From NCBI GenBank assembly GCA_007844125.1, contig CM017568.1, forward strand, positions 10,603,780 to 10,667,779: a DNA stretch of 64,000 nt. The letters are read 5' to 3'. The notes beneath the pieces were generated by a model. That model saw nothing but the letters and a program-made list of their open reading frames with translations. It ran no database searches and was not told where the DNA came from. A program made the translations under genes and the position numbers. This DNA is from Sinonovacula constricta. Lineage: Eukaryota > Mollusca > Bivalvia > Cardiida > Solecurtidae. Below are positions 1 to 14,500 of the stretch, in pieces. Within the stretch, counting starts at the first letter, position 1. Each line of letters starts with the position of its first letter.

Positions 1-830
1 AAGTTTTCAGAGCCAATATTTTACAGAAAAAAAAGGGCCAATATGGAAACAAAGCGATTAGGTTATGTAATGCAACAGGGCCAACACAAAAGGAGAAGGC
101 CAAGACAGAAAAAGAAATAAGTTGATTGGTTTATACAGGAAGACTGGCATTCACTGCATGTACTCCATTTTGCACATTCTGATTTCATCCTTTCAATCAA
201 TTTCAATCAAATAATCATGATGGCATTATTAAACAAGTAAGTAGATGTTTTGATAATATTGCATTTGATTAAAAAAAATACATGTACTATAAATTTTGTG
301 AATAGATATTGACAGTAATTTGGCCTTGGACATTTGTACTGAACACCTTGCTACTGACTTGAACCAAAAGGGCAATCCTTGGTCAAAAATTGGTTTTATA
401 AATTTATAACATTAAAATATACATTTAACAACACTTTTTAATGTAAAATCCCATTTATTATTGCTATATATGTATGTTACTTTGATCTTGCATCACCCAT
501 CATAAACATTTCTAATATGTGGTTGTGGCTTTATTTAAGATAAATATTTTTTACCTGGCTTCTCACAAAAACTTATTTGATAATTTATAGGCCTACATAT
601 GCAAATTCATGTATGTAAAAACTAATACATAAATAAACCACTTTTAAACAAATGTATAAGATATAAAATGGGATTTGAAGACAGACTTGTAGTAACTTTT
701 CCATGCATTTTGAATTTAAACCATTTTGTCATAGTTTATTGATGCATGGAAAAAATAAAATGATAAGAAAGACGAATCAATCAATTGTAACAAGAAAAAA
801 TACTTAACTTGATTATTTGTTTTGTTTTAG
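1..830. other. AT-rich non-coding stretch
   Basis: I see no convincing exon, RNA gene or recognisable repeat here. Stop codons are dense in all frames. The last 20 bases (about 811-830) are a T-rich tract ending in TTTTAG, which could be the acceptor of the possible exon that follows. Confidence 0.5.
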
Positions 831-947
831 GAAATATTCCAGAAACACAATAATGACATCATAATGACATCCAGCAACTTTGGTGGAGGAAGACCCCACA
901 CAAATGTCTGTGTAGATCTACCTACGCATCCCAGGTCAGCTGGATAA
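831..947 (+). CDS. Possible terminal exon of an upstream gene
   Basis: A strong T-rich tract and AG precede 831. From there one frame stays open for 38 codons to TAA at 945-947, with a glycine-rich patch (FGGGRP) in the middle. I do not recognise the peptide. If real, it is the 3' end of a + strand gene that starts left of the window. The open frame is short enough to arise by chance, so the support is the acceptor plus the frame only. Confidence 0.22.
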   Translation, partial: EIFQKHNNDIIMTSSNFGGGRPHTNVCVDLPTHPRSAG

Positions 948-1181
948 CCTTCCCACATAAAGTCGATTGCCTCGACAGGTGAGGCAAGCAGTCAGAGGAG
1001 TTACAAGTCCACCATATGGCCACAGGCGCCCCATATATTCAACATTAAGTACAGCTGTACATCAGCAAAGAAGATACCCTGCAAGTGGAATTAAGATGTT
1101 CCACACAGAAGACTGGTGACAACCAATTACTGAGACAGTTATGTGTCCTTTACATCTATAGTAAGACAGTTAATGACATTA

Positions 1182-1271
1182 CACTTTGACATAATGCTGT
1201 TCTTGAATGAAGACTCGTGACAATTCCACTTTGTCATAATGCTTCTCTTGAATGAAGACTGGTGACAAACT
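1182..1271. repeat. 45-bp tandem duplication
   Basis: Two adjacent 45-bp copies both begin CACTTTG and contain TCTTGAATGAAGACT. They differ at only a few positions, so this is a recent local duplication in non-coding DNA. Confidence 0.7.
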
Positions 1272-1591
1272 TCTGCATACTAGTTACAAGTCACAACAGT
1301 TTTCTAACCTTTTCCCTAGTATCAGGTTCAAACATAGACTGTAAAGACTGATGAGCTCCAACAAGTGTCCTCTAGTGTCAACAAGTGTAACCTATTGTAC
1401 TGAATATTGTTTGCTCTATACTGATACATGTTATGAATGTGTAGCCACTAAAAGCTGTCTAGCTAAAAGCACCAATGTCCAAACACATACCTTGGTATCC
1501 TACATACAGATAAATCTAGGCTTTCCAACCTTTTTTTTACCTACCAGCTGCTGTGAGAGATTGATAGATGGCAAGTCAACTACCACTGACA

Positions 1592-1890
1592 CCTTGTTTG
1601 TTTATAGGGTTTATCATACTACCAACAACATTTCAGTTATCTGGAGATGGTGTCCACTTGAAGCAAAAATAGAACTGCCTTCACTGTGTATAGTGTCGTG
1701 AACACCTGGCATGATACCACAGCCAGTCACATTATCCTGACACTGGGCCAACCAGGCGTGTAACAACCCTTGTATTTGCTTGAGCAATAGCAAAGGAGCT
1801 ATGCCCCTACCATATTGTAGTTCTTTTGTATGGCCTCGCGACTAGGAGCTGACACTTTACTGATTGTGCTAGCAGATCCTGTACATGGAC
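1592..1890 (-). mobile_element. tRNA-derived SINE, family A (degenerate copy)
   Basis: Read on the - strand this matches the copies at 44553 and 4880. Shared landmarks are the internal block reading GGTATCAT on that strand, the stretch equivalent to CAGTTATCTGGAGATGG, and an A-rich tail. The tRNA-like head, near 1835-1890, is heavily mutated. Confidence 0.7.
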
Positions 1891-2386
1891 TAATTACTGA
1901 CAGCTGGCTTTCTTTGAGAAATAGAGCTAATGAAGGTATAAAGCTCTGTTAAGCTTTAAGCACCTATATTGCTCATATAAAAACATTAAAATATGGAAGC
2001 ATTGATGCCTGGCATGTACATGACATATAATCTGAACTAGACTTTCATTTTACCGTTGTGTCAATATCTAGCCAATTGTTGTATATATGTACACAATTGG
2101 TATGCATGGGTACAAGCCCAGTTGAATTTGCAGATGGTTAATGGAAGCTGGTTAAGTTAATTGGTTAGAAACCTATCATAATGCTTTTTGATTTTTTAAA
2201 CTGAAATGCACATGAATGTCTTAAAACACAGGCTTACATATAAACAAGAGATCAGAGGTTGATCCATCGTTCAGAATAGGTTAGCAAATTCCTGCTTTAT
2301 AAGCCATATTTAACAGCACAAATCAAAAGAAAACCATGGAATGAAACAATTCAGAGAAAACAGAAACAAACAGATATTTGTTATTC

Positions 2387-2599
2387 TCATCGTCTCTGCC
2401 GCTGGTCAGCCATGGTGATACCTATCCATTTACATAACTCTGTTGGCACCTTTGGTGAGAACAGACAGACTTCATTCTCCGATGAGGCAACTGCCTGTAG
2501 CTCTACTGGGTCATTGTGGATGCTCAGATTTACAGAACAGTAGCGACCCAAACGGCATTGATCTCCTTTCTCAATAAACTGGATAGCCTTCTTGGTTTT
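2387..2599 (-). CDS. Adenylate-kinase-like gene, exon 8 (C terminus)
   Basis: Encodes residues 346-415 and the stop. It starts KTKKAIQFIEKGD and ends in the basic tail ADQRQRR. I could not settle on a poly(A) signal downstream (to the left). Confidence 0.87.
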   Translation of the reverse strand, partial: KTKKAIQFIEKGDQCRLGRYCSVNLSIHNDPVELQAVASSENEVCLFSPKVPTELCKWIGITMADQRQRR

Positions 2600-5500
2600 C
2601 TGAAAAGAAAGCAGTGTATGGATGTTTGCATGATTTTTTGGCACTGTTGAATCTTTCTTCAGACCTACTCTACAAATACTGATGCCAAGTCAGCAGAAAT
2701 GACAATCAAAGTGACTTACATTGATATAAATCTATTTACTGATGAAGTAGTTGTGAAACAAATGGAATAAAGGCAAATTAAAAATGATTAAAATCACCAT
2801 TTTAATAAAAAAGTAATAAAATAATTTAAAATTTACAACAAAAAAGTTACAGCAATACATGGGACTTGAACCTGTAACCTCAGGAATGACAGTCAAGGTA
2901 AAGGTTTATTAGTATAGTTTGTCACTTGGAATGTCTCAAGCATGTTGATATGTCTAAGGACTTACTTTTCACTTTACTAGTTTGAATAGGAGTAGGTTTC
3001 AAATGTGTCAAATACCTAAAAACTTCATTAAAACCCATGGTTGGGATATTAAAAAGTTCATCCTTTGTAAAGCTTCACTGAACTTTGCGCACCAGTTATG
3101 GTTTAATTAGCTGTGCTACCAACATACTGTTAGACAAGACCTATACTTGTTGGTACAGTGCTCCAGTTCTGCTACCTTCTTCTTGGTGGTAAACATGGCC
3201 TAGCAGTAAGGGTTGCTAACTTGTTACTCTGCAGCTATTCGTGGTATGGGTTTAGACCCTGTCAAATAAAAACTTTCATTATGGAGATTCTATCCAGAAA
3301 TCTGGGGTCTTACTCCACCAATAATTAGTAAGGACATCGCCAATATAACCATTATTGTGTCTGTGTGATGTGTAAAAAAAACAACAATCAAACAAACCTT
3401 CTTCTCGAGGTGTGTAGTTAGAGAGGTACCGGTCCCATCAACAGCAAACACGCGTCTTGATGGCTCACACTTGTCCACATAATGACAGATCTGCTCCAAT
3501 AGGGTCTCCTGTGATAATGTATTTAATGTTAGTTTAAACCTACATCTTTGTTTTTAAGAAATTAATAAGTAAGTTAATTATTAGTAAATTAATAATTGAT
3601 AAGTCATTTGATGTTAGTTTAACCTATTTCTTTATAGTTTATAAGGAAAGAAGTGCATTCAAGTTATATTAATCTCTCTCAACTGCCCATTTCCTAGGCA
3701 GATCCAGTACTAAGAAACTAACTACATAAAGAAATGTGCAGTAAAAAGCAGTCTTGCTCAAAGACTTAACATCACATGTTGATTTTGGGTTCAAACCTTG
3801 GTCTCCCTGATCCAAAACTTAACAACTAAACCATTAGACTACAGATATAAAAAAGGCTGCAATTATAGAATTATCCCTTCAAATCTTTGTGAGCACTTTT
3901 AAGGGGTGACTGAATAGCCACTTTCTGACTGGTAATTGAACTTTTTTGGAATGGTCCATTATGTAAACTCCATAGAGAAGTATATATTACACTTAGGCAT
4001 GGCAAAGGTAACTAAATCAGTAACTGGTTTACCTTTTCAAGTGTTTGAACAATTAACCAGTTAACCTGAACACTTTCCCCAGGATTTTTCAGTTTCATTA
4101 TTAACTTGTTGATATGTCCACCATTTTTTGTTGTTATCATTTTACAGAATATTGCCATCTTCACCATGTTGCAGTTATTAATAAGCAATCCATGTTATTT
4201 GCTAACAACAACATACAAAGGTCAGCAACTTATTACTAGAGACTGCATCAAATAGTGCAGGCCTCATAAGGAGGCTTTCAGCTGGGGATGACTGATCTGG
4301 TTCTATTTATGTCATCAAATCACTATAACTCTCAAACTACACTAAAACCTCTCAAAGGCACCTCTGAGCAACAACAACCTCTTAGCATTAACGACCTCTG
4401 ACTAGCAACACATTTATTTCCCGCCATTAGTTTTCAGTGCATTTAAACTTTGATCTGCACCACCAAAAATTTACAGTAAAAGGTCATATAAATATGTCCC
4501 CAGAGGCTGTGACAACCAGTGCTACTCCAAAAATGTCACATTTGTGTACCTGATAAGGAACCATGTTTGACTGATTCAGTCAAAGTGCTAATCCAGTGTC
4601 TGTTTGTGACTAACCAGTAATGAGTGAAACACCTGACTGATTACCTTGTTTCAAAATAATGATTAATGATATTTTGTTGTGAATTGAAATTTGAAAAAAA
4701 AATGACATAATTTATCAATAAATTATAAAACTGCTGTTTGTTTTTTTTCATGTATGTCATTATATTTTAGAAAGTAGTTAACACAATATGTACAAAACCG
4801 TAATCAGTTTGCATTTCCATTTTAAGCAAGATGCCTTTATCAGCTACAAAGAAGAAAAAAGCCCTGGCATTCAACTTACCACACAAACAGTAGAGCTTCA
4901 GCTCCAGTTAAGGGAGGCCTTAACACAGGCCATGACATACCAAAGTTATAAAAAATGTTAGTAGTATATCTCCCTAGCTAACACTCAAGCAAACATAAGG
5001 GTAGTTCCATGACTGGTTGGCCCAGTGTCAGGCTAACGTCACTGGGTGTGGTATCATTCCAGATGATCACGGCAAGGGGACACACCATCTCAAAATAAAT
5101 GAAATACTGTTGGTGAGACGATACGCCAAATAAACAAAAGACTTACCACAGGCGCATTTGGATCAAATGCAACATCCCTGAGTGTAATGACTGTGAGACC
5201 ATAGAGACCAATATTGATGTCCATTAGTTCATCTTGGTCTGAAAATATGCAAAAATATATGTGGTGAAAAAAGGAGCACTACTTTAAGTATCTTCTGCTG
5301 AATAAAAAGATTAAGTTATTTACTTACATAATTTAGGTATATTGCATTTGTAACAAAAGTGAGAATAGTGACATACTTGAGAAAGTCAACCTGGGAATCT
5401 CTGATGCAGAGTCCATCATCTAAACCACTAGACCATACATGCTTAAGGTTGCACTTATACGGTTATCGCTTCAATTTTTTCAAGGGGAATGACCTGCAGC

Positions 5501-8500
5501 TTTCTGATTTATTAAACTTAGCTTATTTGGAATGGTCCACTGTGTACGAGCTATGAGGGTGAAACATCACTTCACAAGCACATACCAAAGCCAAACACAA
5601 TGACAGTCTCTGGAGTTGACCGTGACTGGAACTGAAGTTCTGTGAAGAACTGGCACACCTTGGCCCAGATAGCCTCCTGGTAACCACAGGAGACATCCAT
5701 TGTGACGACCTTCTCTTGACTGGAGAAGTACTCAATAAAGTGCTTGATACTGTTCTCAAACAGCAGCACTCTTTTCTGGAAAATAGTTTTTACAGTTAAC
5801 GTAAGAGTATAGTAATGTTGCCATAAAAGGTGGTATCCAACAGGTTGCATCCAATTTTTGTCTCTAAAATATCCAAATACCCTACTGTTACGTTAAATTG
5901 TCCTACAAAATGCTGCTTATTGAAGACCTACATCTAAGTGAAATGTGAAGCATAACACTCCACTTATCATTACAATGATAGCATTTCCTATCTGAGCCAT
6001 GCTGCACAGTTAGCTATACAAACTAAGAAAACCAGGTGACCACTTACTTTTGAGATTTCGTGATATCATTATCAAGTTAATAAGCTGAGACACTGATATC
6101 TATTTTAAGCAGAAATCCCCACTGTGCTTATTTAAAGATTTGGAAAGAAGAGACAGTCAGAGTGATTTTCTTAAGAATTCTCCTGCTTAGACTATAGTAT
6201 GGTTTTGTGTAGAAATTATGCCCATATTCACCCAAAATGGCATAATATGTTACACGCATTTGATTAAGCAAAATGCCAGACACCATCTTTAATTTATTAG
6301 CAAGATAAAAAGACATTTAGCATATTTAAAATATAGACACTAATCCCTAAGTAAATTCCAGGAAATCCTGGGAAGATACCAAAAAGGAGGACCTTCAACC
6401 TTCAGCACTGACTTCAATGGCAGATGTATGACAATTGACAAGAAAGATAGGTAAAAAGGATGATCACTGATTATGTTTGGATGAGATTTACAGTATATAT
6501 CAGCCTAATCACTAATTCATAATGTGTATTTATAGGTAAATGTAAGTTATAATGAAGAGTAATTACTGTAAAAGCTGTGTTTGGAAACTCTTGGTCTATA
6601 ATGCAGGAATTAAGCAAGCAGGCTAGGGAAAGCATTGTAGATCCTGATCAGCCTGCATTCACGAGGAGCTGTCTGATCAGAATCTGCACTTTCTTCAGCA
6701 GACTCTGGTTCCCTTCATCTAGTTTCTGCTGCATGTAGTTGTAAGCAAAATAATACTAAGGTGTTGAATTGGTTTATAACAAGTGTATTAAGTAGACAAT
6801 GTCAAGGCATGGTAGCAGGTCAAGGGGTGGTAGCAGGTCAAAGGGGTGGTAGCAGGTCAATGGATTTAAGCAGGTCAAAGGGTGGGGTAGCAGATCAAGT
6901 GTTGGCAGCAGGCCAATGGGGTGATAGCAAGTTAAAAGGTGCTAGAAGTTCAAGGGATATTAGCAGTTTAAGGGATATAAGTAAATCAAGGTTGCAAGTC
7001 AAGGGTGGAAACAGGTCAGGTGGTGGTAGCAGTTCAAGTGGTGGTAGCAGGTTAAGGGGTGGTAGCAATTCAATGGGGGTTAGCAGGTGACTACCTGGGT
7101 TCTTGAGGAGTCCACTTCATCTGTCTGTTTGTTGGAATCTTGCTTCAAAGCTTGATCCCCCTGAGGAACCTTGTGATGCTCGCTCTCTATCTTGTTCAGA
7201 ACCTTGTCCTTTGGCATCACAAAATGGATCACAAACGACACCGGAAACTAAAACAGTTTAAACAGGCACATGGAATTGGGTATAGATATAATATTGGTAA
7301 GAATATTTATTCTATTTGATAGCATTCATATAAACAGCATAATAACTCCAGCACAAAGCTGGTCAGCCAGAAGATCTTCTCACCTAAAATGCTGAAGTCA
7401 ATCAAAGGCCATGTTTTCTTAAAGCAAAATCATTATAATGTGCTGCATTCACAGACATAGTATACAGAGAACAGTGGCAATATACTACACCCACTAATTT
7501 TACCTTGCTACTTAAAAAATCTGACTGACAGCAAGGTTTAAGCTAGAACTATCGCTGAATGTGATTCATACCCCCACCAATGTCCTTGACAAAGCTGGTA
7601 CAAGGGTAAAATGGGTTCTGCACATTGCCCAGTTGGATGAACATTTGAGTTAAGTTTGAAGAAAATTCTTACATTAGTATAGAATTTATAGGGCAGACAT
7701 GACATATTGTCTAGTATTGATTGTAAGTAAATTAAAAGACTTAAAAAGGGGCATAACTTTGTCAAAATGCAATACAGAGTTATGAAACTAGACCTGTATA
7801 TCTTACTTGTGATACGTCATATATCTTTTAAGTTTCAAGCAAATACCTGTGCTAATTTCAGAAATATTCAAGTACATGTTAAAATTTAAGAACATTTTCT
7901 AAGTCAATTTTGACCTTCAAGTGTGACCTTGACCTTAAGCCGGCACAAAGGTAACATGGGTTCTGCACATAACCTTGTTGAGTTGAACATTTGAGTAAAG
8001 TTTGAAGAAACGGACGGACGCGACAAAGCGAATCCATTATAGCCCCCACACACACACACACATTTTGTGGTGGGGGTATAATAATGGTTTTGCAGCTGAG
8101 GATTGAATCATGGGGTTCTGTACCTGGTTTTGATTGTTGTATTTATTGTCCCATGAACAGTATTCCAGTTATTTGGAGATGGTGCCTTTATTATGGCATG
8201 ATACCACACCTAGTCACATTGTTTTGACATTGGGACAAGCAGACTTGGAACTACCATATAATTGCTTGAATGTTAGCAAGTGAGCGACACCAGTACCATT
8301 TTTTACGACTTTGGTATATCATCATGTCCCAGAATCACGCATCTGAGGAGGCTTGCCAACAGTATGCTTCATAAATTAATTACAAGACCAAATATACATA
8401 ACTTCATCATTAATATGTATTAACACATGAAGGATTCCATGAATTTCAAATTCTGATTATGTCCAGTGCTGACAAGGCCTAAAATAATGCCATGAGGATT

Positions 8501-11500
8501 TCCATAGGGATGTTAAATTATTTGACTAAGTGAACTTCATTCTGACCTAACATGGCCCAGTTTTATGCAGACAAACATTCTGACTAAGTTTTGTGGAAGT
8601 TAGGCTATAAGTTTGACCTCTAGGGTGTTCACAAGGTTTTTGCACAATTTGACTTATGGACTGCATTTTGACCCCAGGTGACACAGCTTCCACTCTTCTA
8701 AGACATGCAGATGAAAATGGTTTGTTAAGATTTGACCACAAATGTGGCCTCCAAGATGTTCACAAGGTTTTCCTATAATTTGACTGAGCGACCTATTCTT
8801 TGACCCCACATGACCCAGTTTCAAACTCGTTCAAGGTCTTATGCACAAAAATATTGACCAAGTTTGATGATGATTGGATTAAAACTGTTGCCTCTAGAGA
8901 CTTCACAAGCAAGATGTTGATGCCACATAATAGATCATGGCTGATCAGAAAAGCTCTCCTTCAGGTGAGCTCTTCAACTGGTCTACCTGTTGTATTGTAA
9001 TTGCATTATATTAGCTTCAATTTAAGCATCATATTACAAGTGTGACATATGACTTAAAGATTTCAGTTTTGAACAAAACTTACTCTTTCTTCAAAAAGCT
9101 CCAATTCATTTGTACATTCCTTGATGAATGAGGTATTTCCCAACATCCATTTGAGGTTTGGCATAAAGTCTATGATGCAGAATTTGTTTGGATCCACATT
9201 CTCTAGACGTTTGGCCAGCATCCTTAGCACTGCATCCAACTTCATGTGGTCCTGGTTTGTCTGGGGTAATATGTAAACAATGAAAATCTTAGAGGCATTT
9301 ATTCCTATGCAAATGTGCCCACCATCAAATGACACCACGTAGGCAGCATCACAAATACCATTTCCAGTAAGCTGTCTATCTTGTCTGCCAATGAAGAAGT
9401 GGGAAGCACAAGTTGAAAAGTACATTAGGACATAATAATGGCAAGTAGTGACATCCAGATGGAAGAGGGAAAAAATGACATAAAAGAGAAATAGTAAATA
9501 GGGAAAAGTTTTGAAGGAAGACAGTGTTGGTTAGGGTAGCTGAGAGACTTGCTCTTCTGGGGAAAATTTGAAGGCTGTTGGTGCAATCTGTCATGTTTTC
9601 AGGTATAGAATTTTATGGTATTTTTTCATGAGAAACTGTTTTGCAGACCTTTAAAGGCACTACATCACTGACGATGGGCTGGTTATTCATTTAATCAAGA
9701 AACAAGAAAAGTTGTTGATGCGAAGCACCAAAGGTGACGCAAAAAGTGGAAGAGGTAGATTTTAAAACAATATGGGAGAAAGTAACAGAGACATTTGAAC
9801 AGTTATGGATTTTATTTTGAAAGTTTTCAGTATACTATAAATTTCGAGAAAAGGTATGTGTAACTTATATTCCTGACACCATAGAATGGTTTAAAACAAA
9901 ATAAAAAGCAAAACCCGACACCATTAATTAGGTGTTCTAAGATGTTTCATATGTAGATGTTACACGTGTAGCAAAAATGTTGGAAAATTATTATAAATAA
10001 CTATAAAACTAAAGTGTGCAAGCAGAAAATGCACATGTGCAGCAGCCTCACATTTCACAAATAAGTATTGTTCAGATAGTATTTTACTCAAACTAAGTAT
10101 GTTTTTAATTTCTCAGTATCTTATTGTTTATTTTCAAAGTTATATTGAAAGTTACAGACACACAAAGAATAAATATAAAAATAAATAAATAAAAATTCAA
10201 GGCCGTTTAGCAAATTAGGACCCGTATTTTACCAGGTTTAGAAGGTCTGCAAAACAGACTTGCCCAATGTGTAAATTTCAGTGAGCATTCCATATACAGG
10301 CATTGTGCTCCAGCGCATCATGAGATTTTCTTTCACTTGTATTTCTCACTCTTTCACCCAAAAGCTTTAAATAAACTGCTTTTAGTCTGAATAATGATGA
10401 TTGTTGTTATGATGATAATGATACTGAGGAGTAGGAAGAGGAAGCGGAGGGGGCATTGTGGTGATAACAAAGCGATAATGGTCTTGGGTTTATCTTTATT
10501 CTATAAACTCTAGATAAACAGTTTGATAAAACATTCACGTAAATGATTTCATAGAAAAACGCTGAGCAAAAGATAGTTACTGCACACCCACGCACGCACT
10601 GCAGGCATACACGCCCATTATTTTGAATGGACTTGCCCATAACTAAACCAACAAATCAGATTCACCGGAAATGGTGAACACAGACATGTTTGACCCACTT
10701 ACGATAAGTTAACAACATACGATAAGTTAACAACATAAAAAAAGGGACAATCATGTCTTCATTCACAAGAATAACCATCAGATGTACATTTATGTTTAGA
10801 AATTTAAAAAGTAAAATTACCTTGTTTGCGTTGAAATTACAAACAAAGAATAAATACAAATAAATATAAAAAGAACACCTTTTACCAAATAAGGACCTGT
10901 ATGTTGAGAATGGGTAAATCGCGGAACTTCCGAAATTCATAACACCTTGTCCATTTTCGCTTGCCTATTAATTAGCAAGAACGAGAATGGTCGAGGAGAT
11001 CCGCTCGCAAGTGCATTTTTATAGCATCGTCAATAACTGATCAATGATCCTAATCAAAAATAAAAATAATTAACATTTGTTATTGATCAATATTTTTCGT
11101 TTGTTTAAATGTTTCGTTTGTTATATTTTTACTGCTACGGGATTCGATCTATGGACACCGTTAACATCAAAACATGTCCATAACCACTGCGCTATTCCAC
11201 GATCGTCATCTGTGTGTGAGTAAAATTGATATTTTGTATAACGTGCCACTACAGACACTATCGATCTATTTTTAGAAATAGAGAAAATAGTAAATTTTAA
11301 ATGAATACATATAATAATACTGAATACTCACTATAGTTATATAACTTAAAAGAACGTCATTTACTAAAGTAGGACCCGTATTTTGGAAATGTGTAAATCG
11401 TGAAAATTCCAGAATTCGGAACGCCTTGTCCATTTTCCTTCAATCATTCTCTAGCTAGAACGAGAATGTCCCAGGACATCCACTCGCATGTGCAAAATTT

Positions 11501-14500
11501 TTCAGCATTCCATATATAGGCGGTGCGCTCCAGCGTGTCGCTAATAATTAACAAATGGTCTATTGACTTGAATATGACAATAATCAGGATTTTCTGACAA
11601 ATTATTTAATTAAACTCAATTCAATTAATAATCTTGATGCAGGACCACTCAAGGAACAGGGATACAAAATATCAAGGCTCCAGCTCTTGAAGTTTCTGAC
11701 AAGAAGATTTTCCTATATCACCATATATGAAAAATGGCCACATCCTTGGTGGCCATGTTTTTTGATGGATCAAAATTCTTTGAACAATCTTGATACAGGG
11801 CCTCCCAAAGAACATGACTTGTATACCAAATATGAAGGCTCTAGCTCTTGCAGTTTCTGACAAGAAGATTTTCTACATTTCCTATACAACCATCTATGGA
11901 AAATGGCCACACTCCTGGCATCCATGTGTTTTGACAGACCAAAATTCTTAAAATTATCTTGATACAGGGCAACCGCAAAAAAAATGTATTAAATATTAAG
12001 GCTCAAACCCTTGTAGTTTCTGACAAGAAGATTTCCAAAATTTTTCTATATAGCCTTAAAATTATTAAAAGGAAGTACTAGAGGATGAATAAGAGATTTC
12101 TATAAATTGATACCTAATACTGTCAAAATGCACTCAAATGATAAATGTGTATGATGATAAATGTTCGATATTTAAAATCAACTTAACAATTATAATGAAT
12201 GATCCTAAAAAGTCAAAAATTCAATTTATCAACTTTGTTGAAATGAAAAATATAAAGTGATTGTCAAGTTTTTTATAATATATTTTGCTATTTTATACTA
12301 TAAGAATACTCTAGTATAATAATGATAAATCATTTAATTGTCTATAAATAACCTTTATCATGAAACTTTTGTTACTATTCTTAGAACATTTTCGGTTTTA
12401 GCTTATAACTACAAGCAAATGAAACTAGTCAAATTGCCAGTCTCCGCAGCAAAATGTCCCAATCCTGATCAGACAGCTCCCAGAGTGAGCTGCCTATTTG
12501 CCTAATCTTCATCAACTTGTTCTTAGAAGGCCTATAGTTCAAGTTCAGTATAGCAATATAGTAAGCAGAGAATAAGAGGCGTACCTTCAACATCTGCTGT
12601 ATGGCGGGGATGGTCCTGCTGGGGTCAGGATCCTCTAACTTCCTCGTCAGCTCCTCCAGAATGATGCCCTCAACATTGATCACCTCAAACCCAAATACAT
12701 TGCTTAAGTTGTCCAGAAGCTTGCCTTTCTTGGTGCCAGGACCACCTGAAATAAGAAATGATCCTTAATGTTTATACTAACACTATCCATGAAGTTTTTA
12801 CAAACTAAACCTTTCAGCCAGAAATAGCACTTAAAGAATGCAAAAATGGTCTAGTTTTATGTTTACAGTTAACAAGAAAGACCTTGCTAAAAGCTGCTTG
12901 TGGATAACCTGATCTTGATTCATGTGGCCAACACTACAAACATTTCAGTGGGGTTAATTCTATATCTGCACATGTAGCATTATAGTTGGCTATTTCTGGA
13001 ACCAGACAGAAGGCTTCTGATGCTTTTCAAGAAATGGACCTTAACAAAGTGATTAACCAACAGCTATGCTGCTCAGAGGGTCATGATAATAGGTCCACTT
13101 TTCTTCTTTTGCAGCTACAAATAGTTGCTGACATTAGATATCCATTTGATTGTACAACAAATAGACTCACCGACAACAATGCCTTGAATGGATATTGTTT
13201 TTAAAAAATCTTAAATCTAACAAATACATTTAATCACATGATTCACATGGCTATTAACAGCAATTCAATTCTGATTTATTCATAGAAAACTGAGATCATA
13301 TCATAGCAGGATTTCATATGTAGAATAAAAGAATTGTACCAAATCTAATTATATATAGACTGGTGGAACAATTTTCAAAAGTTGTGAAAATACATGTATA
13401 ATAAAAAGTATTTATAATAACGTTTAAGTTTGTACTGCATTAAGTATCTTATTTATTTTAAGGCAGTCTTCATATAAATCTGTCTTATTTACTCCTAGTG
13501 TTCTTTGGTTATAGCATAAAAAGGGCATGATTAAATCTTGAATCATTCTTAAAGGTCAGAATGATGTTTAGTGAGTATTAAGTGAATAGAGGTTTTACTT
13601 TATTACATTTTTCATTGCAGTTCAACAAAGTTGGCGGTTATTAAGAAAAAAAACAAAAAAAACAGCAAAATATGACCAATTATGAACCAACTGTTTAATG
13701 AAGAAAAGGACATAGTATGAATGAAGAAAAGTATAAAGAATGGATAACAGATGTTGAAAATAACTTATTTTTGTTATTTGTAAAGTAAATTTGTTCCATT
13801 CCTCAATTAACTGGCAAACTTTGTCCAAGCACACATATACAATGTTCACAGCAATACAATGCATTCAAGAAAGACATTTTTTTTATTTTCATGTCACTTA
13901 TACAAAGTTCAGTAATGTACAATGTAAATTTGATAAACAGCTACGAACTAAGTAAATATGCCATGGCATCATGAAGCCATTAGCATATATACAGCATAAT
14001 AACAGTTGACAAAAGAGGGTAAACAAATGGGAAAAAATTACTACATGTAGCTATGTGTGTCAATAACGCCCTTTGCAGCTGGTTTTAAATCAAACAATCA
14101 ATAGTCAACAAGAAACCAAAGTAGAAACATGGTTACCCTTTACCTGCAGGAAAAACACCATTAACCCCTTTAATATGCTCTGCCCTTATGGTGTTTCCAG
14201 CAAGCAAAATATTAAATGATGTGAACAAGTTACAATCCTTGTATCATTACACATATACATGTACTGCAACTGTAAGTATGTGACTTAAAAGGTAGTATCC
14301 AACAGTTTGGCTCAACATAGTATTTTCTCAAACAAGTTAAAAAGTAAATTTTACCTGAATTTAAGTACAAATAAATAGCTATATAAGATATATAATGTGA
14401 CAAGTGGAGCATGCTATCTCAATCACTATCACAAATAAGGAATACCTATCTCTGCCTTTGCAGCCTAATTATGGTAGGTATTTTTAAACTAAAGCATTTG

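Noticed and set aside
6761..7090. Gly/Ser-rich 109-residue protein on the + strand
   Set aside because: Translation of the 18-bp array in an intron of the - strand gene.
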